Shown here: positions 1-9,493 of the stretch, piece after piece
Layout: every line of letters begins with the position of its first letter
Numbering within the stretch: position 1 is the first letter of the stretch
Source: Oopsacas minuta
Taxonomy: Eukaryota > Porifera > Hexactinellida > Lyssacinosida > Leucopsacidae
Direction of reading: 5' to 3'
DNA: 26,042 nt
Assembly (NCBI GenBank): GCA_024704765.1
Contig: JAKMXF010000310.1
Coordinates: 1,211,128-1,237,169 of the forward strand
The notes under the pieces: generated by a model
Told to the model about the DNA's origin: nothing
Seen by the model: only the letters and a program-made list of their open reading frames with translations
The model's database searches: none
Made by a program: the position numbers and the translations under genes

Positions 1-234
1 AATTTATAGTGAAAGTATGAATTAATCAAAGAAAACGAGTGACTGAAGTGATTACATCAATGTCATCGATAAATATAATATGTTTGGAAACTTAAAATAG
101 AGCTTGAATAACTTAAGCAACCTCGGTAGGTTACTTAACTTTTGTACTTAAGTACATACTTAAGTATGAGCTTAAATTTTAGTGAATACCAATCTTAGTG
201 AATACGGTTTAAGTATGTTTAGTGAATACGGCCC
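1..234. mobile_element. Right end of a PIF/Harbinger-like MITE (left end outside window)
   Basis: The stretch ends in GAATACGGCCC followed by CAG. This has the same layout as the Harbinger element at 9151-11920, which ends ATAAGGCCC followed by CAG. Three spaced copies of TTAGTGAATAC lie at about 179-189, 195-205 and 219-229, preceded by CTTAAGTA-type motifs at 148-172, as expected of subterminal repeats. No coding sequence is seen. The left terminus is not visible, so the length is unknown. The family assignment rests on terminal similarity only. Confidence 0.5.
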
Positions 235-245
235 CAGACACCTAA

Positions 246-528
246 ATAAAAGGGAAGCATCTCCAAGAGCAGCGAGAGCTTAATAGACTGCGCTTTGAAC
301 AAGGAGACCCAACCAAGAGGAAAGCTCGACTCAAACAGATGATTGATCAGCAAGATTCTCGGTTGAAAGAAGAAACTCCAAGAGAGTTGCGGGATACCTC
401 GATATGAGTGAACGTTAGGTAGGCTGATTGCTAAGACAAATGAAGACCGTGTTGTCCGTCTTCAAGACAAGCGGAAATGTCAGGCCACTCAGCTATCTAT
501 GGAGACGATTGATTTGGGAAAAGTCTAA
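246..528 (+). pseudogene. Decayed charged helical-repeat protein fragment
   Basis: Two open segments in different frames encode Arg/Glu/Gln-rich helical sequence. The first (about 246-404) includes HLQEQRELNRLRFEQGDPTK and a later segment RLKEETPRELRD. The second (about 415-525) includes RLIAKTNEDRVVRLQDKRK and ends at a stop near 528. The spacing of RL...ET..(E/D)R..RL units resembles the long low-complexity arrays of about 20-residue Arg/Glu repeats found at the front of many invertebrate proteins, some linked to mobile elements. Stops and at least one frameshift separate the parts, no Met start is evident, and the copy directly abuts a Harbinger-like terminus. The function is unknown. It could instead be a host exon with errors. 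Confidence 0.4.
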
Positions 529-579
529 ACTCACGTGGAAGGTTAGAGTGATAGCACTAGTACCAAGATTATTTGCTTT

Positions 580-1150
580 TTATTAATATATATACTAATG
601 GGAGAAACTGGAAGACCCGATGGCTGATATTTGGGATAGTGGTGTATTTTGGCCCTGGCTTGGATAATTTTGAGTCTTGCACAAAATTCAAATCTGTCAG
701 GAAATCATGGCGTAATTGCCACCTTATGGATTTTCGAGTGTCACATTATTTGCCACTGCTCTGCCAATAAACATGATCGTAGTTTGAAATTTGAATCACA
801 GGCACCTACAATGTGTCAAATATCCTGACATTATGATTTTGACCAATTACAAAATCATTATGGAATTATTATGTTGTAATGATTGTACCAAATTTTCACT
901 GTTTAGATATTTTCACTACTTTTAGAACTTCCATCGAAATTCCGAACCAAATCTTCGTATTAGCCCTGTATTACCTCAGACTTAAATAGAATTTGGATGT
1001 ACCATGGATAATATATAATATCAATTTCAGCCCGGTTAACTTCGAGGCTCGTAGTGCCGAGTATATATAGTCGCTATCGCATCAAAAAATTTGCTTGTTT
1101 AATCAACACTTTAGCTAACCTGAGGCACTGAGCTGTCGCGCAGGTCATAT
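580..1150 (+). repeat. Unclassified ~600-bp interspersed repeat, copy A
   Basis: Shares long similar blocks with copy B (3990-4602). Examples are AGTTTGAAATTTGAATCACA at about 780-800 against about 4190-4210, GTGTCAAAT further on, and the tail block AGCTAACCTGAGGCAC..AGCTGTCGC at about 1113-1140. The front of the copy (about 597-800) is also present in copies C and D. The 65-codon ORF inside it is not conserved between copies and is treated as chance. No terminal inverted repeat, poly-A tail or transposase was found, so the class is open. Confidence 0.7.
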
Positions 1151-1375
1151 CTACAATTTCCATACAGATAATACTATATTTGGCCTATTCTTGATGGTCA
1201 ATACCATCAAACATCATGATTGAGATTAAGTAGAGGGTCAAAGTCGCAATCTACGTATCCTGGTACAACGGTTTCATTGATTTCCATGGAATATTCATTA
1301 ATAAATTTGAAAATTTCCAACCCTGTGTCATTTATTGAAATATATAACCATATGTATAATGGTTGTTAATGGTAT

Positions 1376-1480
1376 AGAGCTAAGCTGTTTAATAAGTTTT
1401 TCATTGAAACCTTATTACGTATAATATGTATTTATGACACGTATTATACGTTCAATCTACAATTTTGGTGACGTAATTTA
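1376..1480 (+). repeat. ACGTATAATA-core AT-rich repeat, copy 1
   Basis: Contains AGCTAAGCTGTTTAAT, then TTACGTATAATATGTATT, then ACGTATTATACGTTCAATC and TACAATTTTGGTGAC. The first two blocks recur in inverted orientation at 24670-24750, and the last two recur in inverted orientation at 16020-16060. The core is close to palindromic. No coding capacity is seen. Confidence 0.6.
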
Positions 1481-1631
1481 TAATATGGTGATTTCTGCAA
1501 TAAATATTCTGTACAAAACAGTATTAAAAAAATTATATAATACTTGATAATAATGTGACTTATACAAGTCTAACAATGCCAAAATCTGATTTTCCAGGTT
1601 AATCCAGACGATAATGCGATAAAATAGATCA

Positions 1632-1692
1632 TGTATAACATAATATACGTTTAATACGTATTATACGTTATACGCGTATTGTACAACTTGGT
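1632..1692 (+). repeat. ACGTATAATA-core AT-rich repeat, copy 2
   Basis: Carries ACATAATATACGTTTAATAC and TATTATACGTTATACGCGTA, with the same ACGTATTATACG core as copy 1. It lacks recognisable flanking blocks of the other copies, so it is a short or diverged member. Confidence 0.45.
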
Positions 1693-1784
1693 ATAAATTG
1701 TCATAATGCGTCCTGACAGGTCCCATTCTTTTCGTTTTACAAATTGCAAGTTAACCAAGGATATATTGTGTTTTCAAACCTGTT

Positions 1785-2095
1785 AAATCGATAAATATGC
1801 CTGAAAATATCGATGTAAACATCGATGAAAATATCGAGAGAACATCGAAATATCTATTAAGTTTGGATACATTTAACTGGATTATCGATTGAAATGGGAT
1901 CATCAGATTTAAATTGCTTCCGTCCGCGAAACGAGGAAAAAATCGAAAGAATCGATAAAATAATCGATAAAAAGCTATCTGAAATTGGAAAATACGCAGT
2001 GAATAATATTCAATATATATATATCGATCAAAATATCGAGAAATATCAATGAAAAATCGAAAATATTCTCGATTATTGATATTGGTTGGATTTTA
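1785..2095. repeat. ATCGAT-rich low-complexity tract
   Basis: Over about 310 bp the motif ATCGA, often as the palindrome ATCGAT or as AATATCGA, recurs well over a dozen times (for example near 1788, 1808, 1820, 1833, 1885, 1952, 1963, 2025, 2035, 2074). Spacing is irregular, so this is not a clean microsatellite. No ORF or transposon end is associated. It may be a degenerate minisatellite or a cluster of DNA-binding sites. Confidence 0.6.
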
Positions 2096-2512
2096 CGGAA
2101 GAATCTATTGATCCATCCAAATTCTTCTTATCCGATTACTGCCGAAGTGTTACTTTCGTAATAAAGGGAGCACTAAATATTACTCTTCGTTTACCTATTC
2201 CTACACCCAAATCTAGATTTTAGCACTTTTTGACATTATAAAATCACACGTTTTTCAGGTAGTATTCGGTTAATGGGGAAAGCAGAGATAAAGTCTCTGA
2301 TTTGTTTTCCAAAGAAATCAAAATGAAATCGGCCTGTATACTTCATCAACTTTTGGCACCTAGGGGTTTTTACTTCAAAAATCAGAAGTTAGCTATTAAA
2401 TTTAGTTTTCAAATTGCTAAATTGCTAAATTTCGATGGACGCTCCTTCAATTTCGTATTCAATCAAGATTTTTTCAAATAAATTAGCGAGTTAATTTGTG
2501 CTGTGCCGACTA
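2096..2512. other. No gene recognised
   Basis: AT-rich sequence with no ORF of note, no splice-bounded coding segment and no transposon terminus that I recognise. Confidence 0.5.
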
Positions 2513-2514
2513 TA

Positions 2515-2973
2515 CAGTCAAACTTGTCTCTGTCGGCCTCAAAAGGGACTGGTCAAAAGTGGCCTTTATATACATGTTGCCTCTATAGAGAGATTGACCG
2601 TTTTACACTAGTGTGTTAATACCATTATGTTAATGATGGTGATATAGAGAAATTGTGTTTTAAGACAAGTGATCGATATTTAAGATAATTTAGTGGAAGT
2701 AGTTAATGATGGCCACCCTGGGGACTTGCCAAGCAAACTTATGGGAGGCGACCACTTTGAAAGTGGTCGTATTTGGCCATTATATAGAGGTAGAGGTCGT
2801 TATTGACAGGTTTACCGCCAGCAAGGGGCCAAAAAATGATGGCCTCTGGCCGCCTTGAGCCCGCGGCTGATATACAAAAGTCATTACAATGGGAATCGGG
2901 GGGGACTGCTTTTAAATGACAGCTATGCGCAGGTGACCTTTATACACAGGTTGTCATTAGTCAGGTTTGGCTG
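2515..2973. mobile_element. Non-autonomous pogo/Tigger-type MITE, 459 bp
   Basis: Left end TA|CAGTCAAACTTGTCTCTGTC. Right end, read in reverse complement, TA|CAGCCAAACCTGACTAATGA. Both are flanked by the TA target duplication of the Tc1/mariner/pogo superfamily. The interior repeats motifs such as GTGGCCTTTATA, GGTCGTATTTGGCC and GGTCGTTATTGACAGG in both orientations and has no transposase. The 81-codon ORF at 2855-3100 crosses the right terminus and is not a gene. Confidence 0.75.
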
Positions 2974-2975
2974 TA

Positions 2976-3544
2976 TATGTTTCGGTCTACTGTTTATGCC
3001 TTTAGAGATTAAGATGCCAAGTTTGCCATGTGTACTCGTAGTGACATCTAGTTGTGCACATTTGAAAAATTTCTATTGTCATAATTTTCACACCTTTTAA
3101 CACCTCTGTATTATATCCCAATTAGATTGTAGTGTTTTACGATTAGGCATATGTGCATAAAACTGATATACTTACCTGTAATTTATTTGTATTGATGCAG
3201 ACTCCGTTCTATTGGTCAATACATTCTACTAAATATATGCACACTGATTTATGACTTATCTAAGAGTTTAGATTTCACTTTTTAAATAGGGGTAAACAGC
3301 GAAGTAGAATTCGATTCTGACATTTTTAAATGTCTAACAAGATTATTAACATTCAATTTGATATTTCTTTGCTAAAATGTGAATTTCGTAGAATGATATG
3401 GTTTCAATAATCCCCTAAAAAATTCTCGAAATTTCAAAATTTTCAACAGTCATGATGAGTTTGCATTTGTTTGAATTGATTGATTCCAAGAAATTTTCCT
3501 TTTGTGGGGTAGCTGTGATTCAAATATACATCATCCATCATTTA
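2976..3544. other. No gene recognised
   Basis: Unique-looking AT-rich sequence. No convincing ORF, RNA gene or transposon end was seen. Confidence 0.5.
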
Positions 3545-3690
3545 TCTTGGCTGGGCAGTGGCTAATAAAGTGATTTTTGAGTACCGAAAAAGGTACAATG
3601 AAGTTATAATTTCGTCATAGGTTTGAATTTTCTTCCAACACTCGATTTTATCCGAAGCCAGGCCCATGATATCCTTCTATGTATATTCAT
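3545..3690 (-). repeat. Unclassified ~600-bp repeat, inverted fragment
   Basis: GGGCAGTGGCTAATAAAGTG near 3554 matches, in the same orientation, the block GAGCAGTGGCAAATAATCTG near 18355 in copy D. It is the reverse complement of the middle of copies A and B. Similarity fades on both sides. Confidence 0.45.
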
Positions 3691-3759
3691 GCATGAGGCA
3701 CATCCATTTTCTTATATCAATTGCTAACACACAAACTAATTTATACACACATATACATA

Positions 3760-3945
3760 TGGTAGAGTCTCCGGACAGCAGACCCTTTCAGGACAGCGCT
3801 TCTGTTTGTTTTAGGAGGGAGTTGTCCGATTCTTATAGACTGCAAAAGTTTTACAAATATGATTGCTAATTCATTCCGTTCCAGGAGGTTAGTCCATTGT
3901 AGAGGGGTTGTCCGCTTCTCGGGGTGTCCGTTAGGTAGACTCCAA
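3760..3945. mobile_element. Small MITE-like element, possibly pogo-type
   Basis: Left sequence ATGGTAGAGTCTCCGGACAG and the reverse complement of the right end ATTGGAGTCTACCTAACGGA share GGAGTCT/GAGTCT and CGGACA blocks. GTCCG motifs recur inside (near 3827, 3909, 3927). No coding sequence. Exact termini and target duplication could not be fixed because the ends are diverged. Confidence 0.45.
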
Positions 3946-3989
3946 TGAATATCTATACTTTACCAAGCAAATAATCTGATATTTATCTA

Positions 3990-4602
3990 TTTATGTTTCT
4001 ATCTTGATTGAAGAAACTGTAAAATTCTCAGGGCTGATTTTGGCCTACAGGGGATTTCCGGCCTTTCTCGGACATTTTGAGTCTTGGACGAAATTTCACA
4101 CCTATGATGAAATTATTCCCTCATTGTCACCTTTCTGGATTTTTGGAAAATTATGTTATTAACCAGTGTTCAGCAAAACACATGATACAAGTTTGAAATT
4201 TGAATCACAGGTACTCGTCAATGTGTCAAATGTCCAGACGTCTTGAATTTGGCTAAATGCTAACTCATCATGGGATAATTACGTCATGACTTTACAAAAA
4301 ATCAATATTTCCCGCATTTCGATATCTTTGAGACTTTCATAATACTAAAATCTCCCAGATTACTACCCAAAGTACAACGTTCCAGTTCCAATGTTACAAC
4401 AGAAGGCTATTAAATGGAATTTGAAATGGTCATGGATAATCAAAATTACAATTTTTGCTATTTTATACACTAGGTATGAAGTGTTGTGTATATTCTGTCG
4501 CGTAGCGATCAAAATAATTTGCTGTTTGAAACTTTATATTTTTGGCTACTTCAGCTAACCTGAGGCACAAAGCTGTCGCTTAGCGACCTAACAATCGAAT
4601 CG
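3990..4602 (+). repeat. Unclassified ~600-bp interspersed repeat, copy B
   Basis: The longest copy. It starts near TTGATTGAAGAAACTG, runs through GAGTCTTGGACGAAATTTCA and AGTTTGAAATTTGAATCACA, and ends in CAGCTAACCTGAGGCAC and AGCTGTCGCTTAGCGACC. The tail GTCGCTTAGCGAC is a short palindrome also present in degenerate form at 4497-4509. No ORF is conserved with copy A. Confidence 0.7.
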
Positions 4603-4659
4603 CAGTAATATATATATAGATTGATTAGGTTTTAAATGTATTGCTTTGTGTACTCATAT

Positions 4660-5060
4660 GTGGATATATGTTCGTATGTCCATGATTGATTGAAGAACCT
4701 GTAGGGCCCCCCGTTGCTTAGTTTGGCCTGGCTTGCACAAGTCCGAGTCTTGGATGAAAATTCACAAATATGACAAATTCTGACGTAATTGTCCTTTTGG
4801 ATTTTTGACAATTTATTAATACATGGTGTAAGAAGTGCCAAGATTACTAATCAAAAGCCACGTAGAAGCTTCAGTGTGACCACATAAGTGTTATGACAGA
4901 TTTTCTATGTGTTTTTCTGTTATTCAACATATAAATTTCAGATTTTTACTATTAGAAAATTATCATTATTTCCCATTTTGGGGACTAAATCCACACAAGA
5001 GTGTCCTCACTCCCAGAATTTTCCTGATTACACTTATTATGCGATAGCGTATACATTTAC
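4660..5060 (+). repeat. Unclassified ~600-bp repeat, copy C (tail not recognised)
   Basis: TTGATTGAAGAACCTGTAGG, GAGTCTTGGATGAAAATTCA and CTCCCAGAATTTTCCTGATTAC parallel the corresponding blocks of copy B in the same order. It lies head-to-tail behind copy B. The GCTAACCTGAGGCAC tail was not found, so the copy is partial or more diverged. The minus-strand ORF at 4632-4841 falls inside it and is probably chance. Confidence 0.55.
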
Positions 5061-5213
5061 ATCTATTTCCAAATACTTAATGTAGAACAGATTGCCATTT
5101 GTATAAATTTTGATTTTGTTAACAAAATTGTCCTGCAGTCGAAATATCTGACTTCCTTGGAAAATTTTACATTTCTTGTGAATTCCCAACTATTTGAAGT
5201 ATATCTACTTATA

Positions 5214-6462
5214 CAGGTGACCAATAAGTTCTGCCCCATAATTTTAGGATTTATACGTAATCACTTGTTTACTACTGGACTAAACCTCGATTAGACATGA
5301 TATTACGACTCTTATTCGATTGACCTACTACTTAGACAGAAAACTATTTTATAATGGATCGAGAGAGGGCAGCGATAATTGAATTATTTGTAAAAGGAAA
5401 GTCAGGGGGAGATTTTAAAATTGTTCCAAATCCCAAAATCAAAGAGGAAATTAGTTTATCGAACAATCCAACGTTATTACAAGAATAGAGGTGTAGAGGA
5501 TATGGCAAGGGGTGGTTGACCGAAGTCAGTTTCAACTCCAAGGCAAAAAACGATTGAGGTATCGAATTCAGCGAAATCCTCAACCATCTACTCGGAAAAT
5601 TGTCAAAGAGCTCAAAGTTTCCCTCGGGTCGATCCAAAACCTCGTGAGGAATAATTTACATCACAAATCGTACAAAAGAAAGACTGCTCACTTCATCTCG
5701 GAGAAAATTAAATAAAAGAGACTTGCTACTTGCTAGAATCAAGGGCCTGCTGACTTGGCTCGCAACTCAACAGCTGGAACATGTGGTATTTTCTGACGAG
5801 AAGATTTTCACCATAGAGGAAGCGACCAACAAACACAATGATCGTATACTACCATCCACGTCTTCGAGCATCCCTGAAAAGTACCTCTACGTCAGTCGGA
5901 TTCAGAAACCACTTTCTGGAACAAAAATCAACGAAGTGCGGCCTTTTGCAAAGGTTCTGGCCCAAACCATTACAGCAGGGGTAATAATCAATTCGGAAAT
6001 CCAACAGAAATAAATTCTGGAGCCTGTGGTAAAAGATTTGAGTCAAATCATGTTCGGAAAGAACCATTTCTGTTCCAAAGTTGGTTGCACGAAAATGGTC
6101 CGGATTTCATTTCAAAGGAGGAATGGCCCCCATCATGTCCAAATTTGAATCCCATTGACATTTCAATCTGGTCCATCTTGGAGACGAATGCCTGTGCTAG
6201 TCCAATAAAAGTATCTAAGCTTTAATGAAAATTTTGCTTCGTGAGTGGGCCCAAATTCCACAGGATGCCTTACGAGCTGCTGTTGAGGCTTTTCCCCACG
6301 ATTGAAGAGGGTAGTCGATAAAAGGTGGTTACATTGAGTAGTCTATGTCTAACCTATTTCTATACTAATCTATTACATTTACAGGAAACATCAATTAATG
6401 CAGTTCGTTAAATTAACAATTATAGGCTTTTTTTAACGGGACAGAACTTATTGGTCACCCTG
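5214..6462 (+). mobile_element. Tc1/mariner-superfamily transposon, complete ends, 1,249 bp
   Basis: Near-perfect inverted ends: left TA|CAGGTGACCAATAAGTTCTG, and right, in reverse complement, TA|CAGGGTGACCAATAAGTTCT. TA target duplications flank both (5212-5213 and 6463-6464). One transposase reading lies between them on the plus strand. Ends and length are typical for the superfamily. The element is defective through its transposase. Confidence 0.9.
5354..6341 (+). pseudogene. Tc1/mariner-type DDE/D transposase, inactivated
   Basis: The reading starts at ATG 5354 (MDRERAAIIELFVKGKSG, helix-turn-helix region). It continues in shifted frames through a second DNA-binding segment (about 5512-5715, including QPSTRKIVKELKVS). 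The first catalytic Asp is in VVFSDEKIFTIEEATNKHND (about 5786-5845). Then come EPVVKDLSQIMFGKNHF (from about 6021) and the third catalytic block WPPSCPNLNPIDISIW (about 6125-6172). The C-terminus ends IKGGYIE then stop at 6339-6341. Between GKNHF..FQ and SWLHENGPDF, roughly a dozen codons that carry the second catalytic Asp in this family appear deleted (near 6078). With several frameshifts as well, the copy cannot make active transposase. The family is clear; its subgroup is not, because the Asp spacing is lost. Confidence 0.85.
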
Positions 6463-6659
6463 TATATGTTCCATATACACCAATGAGTAATTGCATTCTG
6501 AATATTCGCTAGAAATCATTAGCATAATTGATTCATCTATATCTTATACATTTATTCTGGAAATTCTGGAGGAAAATGCTATAGTACCATAGACAAATTA
6601 TCAAAAATGCCCCAATACATCAAATTTCAATAATTTTGAATTTTGGAATACCTTGTGTA

Positions 6660-7948
6660 CGAAAGGCACTCGAAAAGTTTTGGCGTTGACCGATATATCA
6701 GATAGTAATAATAAAATTGATTATCACATTATTTCAAAATAGTCTCCCTAACAATCTATACATTTTTTCATTCTGGTAAACCAATTATCAAAATATTTTT
6801 TCCATGCTTCTTTTTTTGGGTATGTCTCCGATCGCTTGGAAAAGTGCCCCTCTCAACTCCTCATTAGTCGAAAATCTCCTCCCATGTCATTGATCTTTGA
6901 GTCTAGGGAACAACCAGAAGTCGCAAGGGGCTAAATCAGGACTATAGGGTGGCTGGGGTAATGTTTTGAGTCCAGAATTTTCCAAAAACTCACGAGTTCT
7001 GATTGTCGTATTGCGATGATGCATTATCATGATGAAGAAGAATTCCTCTAATGCTTCTTCTCCCGCTGTGACTCAATTGCTGTGATGACTTTGGGTAGGC
7101 ACACTGTAGTGTACTAGTCGGCAGTAAAAGTCTTTCTATCCTCGAGAGCAACAACTTCGACAAACCCACTAGATCTGAAAAAAATTGCCCACATTTGTTT
7201 CCCAACAGGACTAGCCCTACGCACTTTGGTTGGAGGTGGGCATCTTCTTCAACCCACTCCTTTGACATTCGCTTTGTTTCTGGATCTTAATGGCATATCC
7301 ATGTCTCATCACCTGTAAGGATCTCAGAAACAGCTCTTTAACTTCCAGTAGCAAACCTTTTGAGCATAATTTTGCAAAAGTCTATGCGGGATATTTTTTG
7401 CTGTAAGTTCAAAGAATGGGGGATCCATCGGCACACAACTTCCTGACAAAAAGCTCTTTGTGCAAAATGATATTAATTGTCCCCGATGATAACTCGGTTT
7501 CATACTCTAACTGAGCGTACGAAATATGAGGATCTTTAGTAACTAGATCCAGCATTTCGTTAACATTTTCTTCATTATGTGAAATATTCGGTCTTCCTGA
7601 ACGAGGGGCATCTTCAAGAACAACGTTTCCTTGAATAAATTCCCTGTACCATCGTTCAACTGTACTTAGAGAAGGAGCTAGATCCGGGGAATGTTCCTGT
7701 AAAGATTCATAGATTTCTACTCTTGTCTTCTGTAGTTTGAATAAGATCAATATCATTGCTCGAAAATCGTGTTTTGTGAGATCTGATTTAGATTGAGATT
7801 TTTAGAAGCCATGTATACTAAAATTATACAAATTTATGAAAGTAGACTAGATAAATGAATGAAAGTTCCAAAGTAGAGTAATAAAATATGTCTGAAAAGA
7901 TGGATTAATGGTTTCATATCAAACGGCAACACTTTCGAGTGCCCCTCG
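6660..7948 (-). mobile_element. Mariner (DD34D) element, complete ends, 1,289 bp
   Basis: Left end TA|CGAAAGGCACTCGAAAAGTT. Right end, in reverse complement, TA|CGAGGGGCACTCGAAAGTGT. Both have TA target duplications (6658-6659 and 7949-7950). Length and terminal sequence are typical of mariner. The transposase reads on the minus strand. Confidence 0.9.
6724..7812 (-). pseudogene. Mariner DD34D transposase, inactivated
   Basis: The start is the minus-strand ATG at 7812-7810 (MASKNLNLNQIS), followed by a frameshift near 7765. The N-terminal helix-turn-helix domain reads openly over about 7750-7409 and includes STVERWYREF and EDAPRSGRPN. Then follow LTGDETW (first Asp, about 7315-7295), an in-frame stop, DPETKRMSKEWVEED, ILLHHDNASSQ (second Asp, about 7030) and PPYSPDLAPCDFWLFPRLKD (third Asp, about 6920). 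The C-terminus is KYFDNWFTRMKKCIDC..GDYFEIM, then stop. The second-to-third Asp distance is 106 nt, that is DD34D plus one inserted base. All catalytic motifs survive, but at least two frameshifts and two stops break the protein. Normal family length is about 345 residues, consistent with this span. Confidence 0.88.
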
Positions 7949-7950
7949 TA

Positions 7951-8376
7951 TTATACGTTTTTGCATGATTAAACCATATTTGTCATTTTTTCGATCATAA
8001 GAACTTTGTATAAATACATTTTCAGACTTGAATGTGCCATGTCATCCTTTCATGTAAACACATTTCACTTTTTCAAGGAGTTCTTTACCCAGAAAATATA
8101 GCTGGGTGAAACACGACATTATTCCTTTTAAATTTGTATTGATTTTGAACATGTCAAGCCTATTAATTGATTACAATGTTATTCCACCCTAAGGACGAGA
8201 TTGAATGATTTTTCATACACTTTTAATTGCTATGATTATATATGTATATATAGGGGAAATCAGCCATGACGAACGCTCTGCAGATGTGTAGCTCAATCAC
8301 AGAACTCCTTCCTTTTGATATTAGTGTAGTAATGTCATTGGCCCCTATCATTTCTACAATTTTCATGGTTTTGTTA
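7951..8376. other. No gene recognised
   Basis: Spacer between the mariner element and the pogo MITE. It begins with TTATACGTTTTT after the TA duplication. No ORF longer than chance and no terminal repeats were recognised. Confidence 0.5.
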
Positions 8377-8378
8377 TA

Positions 8379-9105
8379 CAGTGGAAGTCGCTTAATCGGG
8401 ATATCCACTTAAACGGGACAATGTTATGGGAACAAATTTTTTCAAACAATAATCATCGGATACTTGTTACATCGAATCGGTTAATAGGGGAATTCTTTTC
8501 CCGATTAACCGAATATAAAAAATATATTCGCTTAATTGAGATTTCTATCTCAATTAAACGATTCGCATATTTATTCAGAATCATTGTAAAATTTCTGTTT
8601 TTCAAACTAGGAATTTGAATATTATCTACAACCATAACAATACAATACTGATTCGATTACCATTTCCAAAAATATGACTATTCACTTGATCACTTACCTC
8701 AGGTTCCATTTCCTATTCCATCAGGCATAGATTAATTCAATAATGACCAGACTGTTGGATATCCGTAATCCAAACGTTCTGCATGGTCCTATGGAGTACG
8801 GATAATTGAGATTGCAGTAATATGCACATGGATTATTGTTTCAACCTTAATTACTTTACTTTCTACCTAAGTATCGTAACGCATTTTATCACCTATTGAA
8901 GCGGTACTATACCCTTAATACAACGACTTATCTCTACTGAACCTATATAAATCAGGAATTCGTTGTATTGAAATACGATTCTGGTTATGTGACCATGAAA
9001 AACTAGTTTTGAATACTTCAATAAATCCTAATCGGTTAATATGGACAATTGGTTAATCGGGACAAACATTGACTCCCGAGCTGTCCCGATTAAGTGGCTC
9101 CAGTG
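8379..9105. mobile_element. Non-autonomous pogo/Tigger-type MITE with repeated end motifs, 727 bp
   Basis: Left end TA|CAGTGGAAGTCGCTTAATCG. Right end, in reverse complement, TA|CACTGGAGCCACTTAATCGG. TA duplications lie at 8377-8378 and 9106-9107. The motif (C)GGTTAATCGGGA or a close variant occurs at least eight times in both orientations, clustered toward the two ends. The motif pairs form hairpins, including a perfect 11-bp stem 8532-8542/8547-8557. No transposase is present; the short ORFs on both strands here are by-products of the inverted repeats. Confidence 0.8.
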
Positions 9106-9493
9106 TATTAGGAGTGAATCCCGCTTTCCTGCAAATAAGATCTTATCCAGGGGCCTTATAACTAAAATTCTAAGAATTTTTCTTAACTTAATTCTAAGTG
9201 TATTTCTAAGAATAGATCTAAGAATTCATGAAATATTCTTAGTTTTGGTTAAGAATTCTTAACTTGGCTATACTTAACGGATCCTAAGAATAATTCTTAG
9301 AATTAAGCAATTCTAAGAAAAATTCTTAGGATTGTGTAATTCTACTTGATTGATTCTTTAATAAAATTTATGCCAATTCATTCGACTTCAATCGCTTTTT
9401 CAGAAGATATGCGCATAGTATAAAATAAATTGCCCCACCCAATAGAAAAGGATGTTAATTACATTTCTCATTTGTGTGCTATTGTATAAACTC

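Noticed and set aside
1376-1692. CRISPR-like or satellite array
   Set aside because: Copies are few, dispersed and in both orientations, with no regular spacing.
3666-3869. 67-codon ORF
   Set aside because: Crosses the left boundary of a MITE-like element and has no recognisable content.
5344-5637. 97-codon minus-strand ORF
   Set aside because: Antisense to the Tc1/mariner transposase N-terminus, with no recognisable domain.
8421-8635. Paired ORFs on both strands in the pogo MITE
   Set aside because: Their near-mirror sequences arise from the inverted repeats of the MITE and have no coding character.
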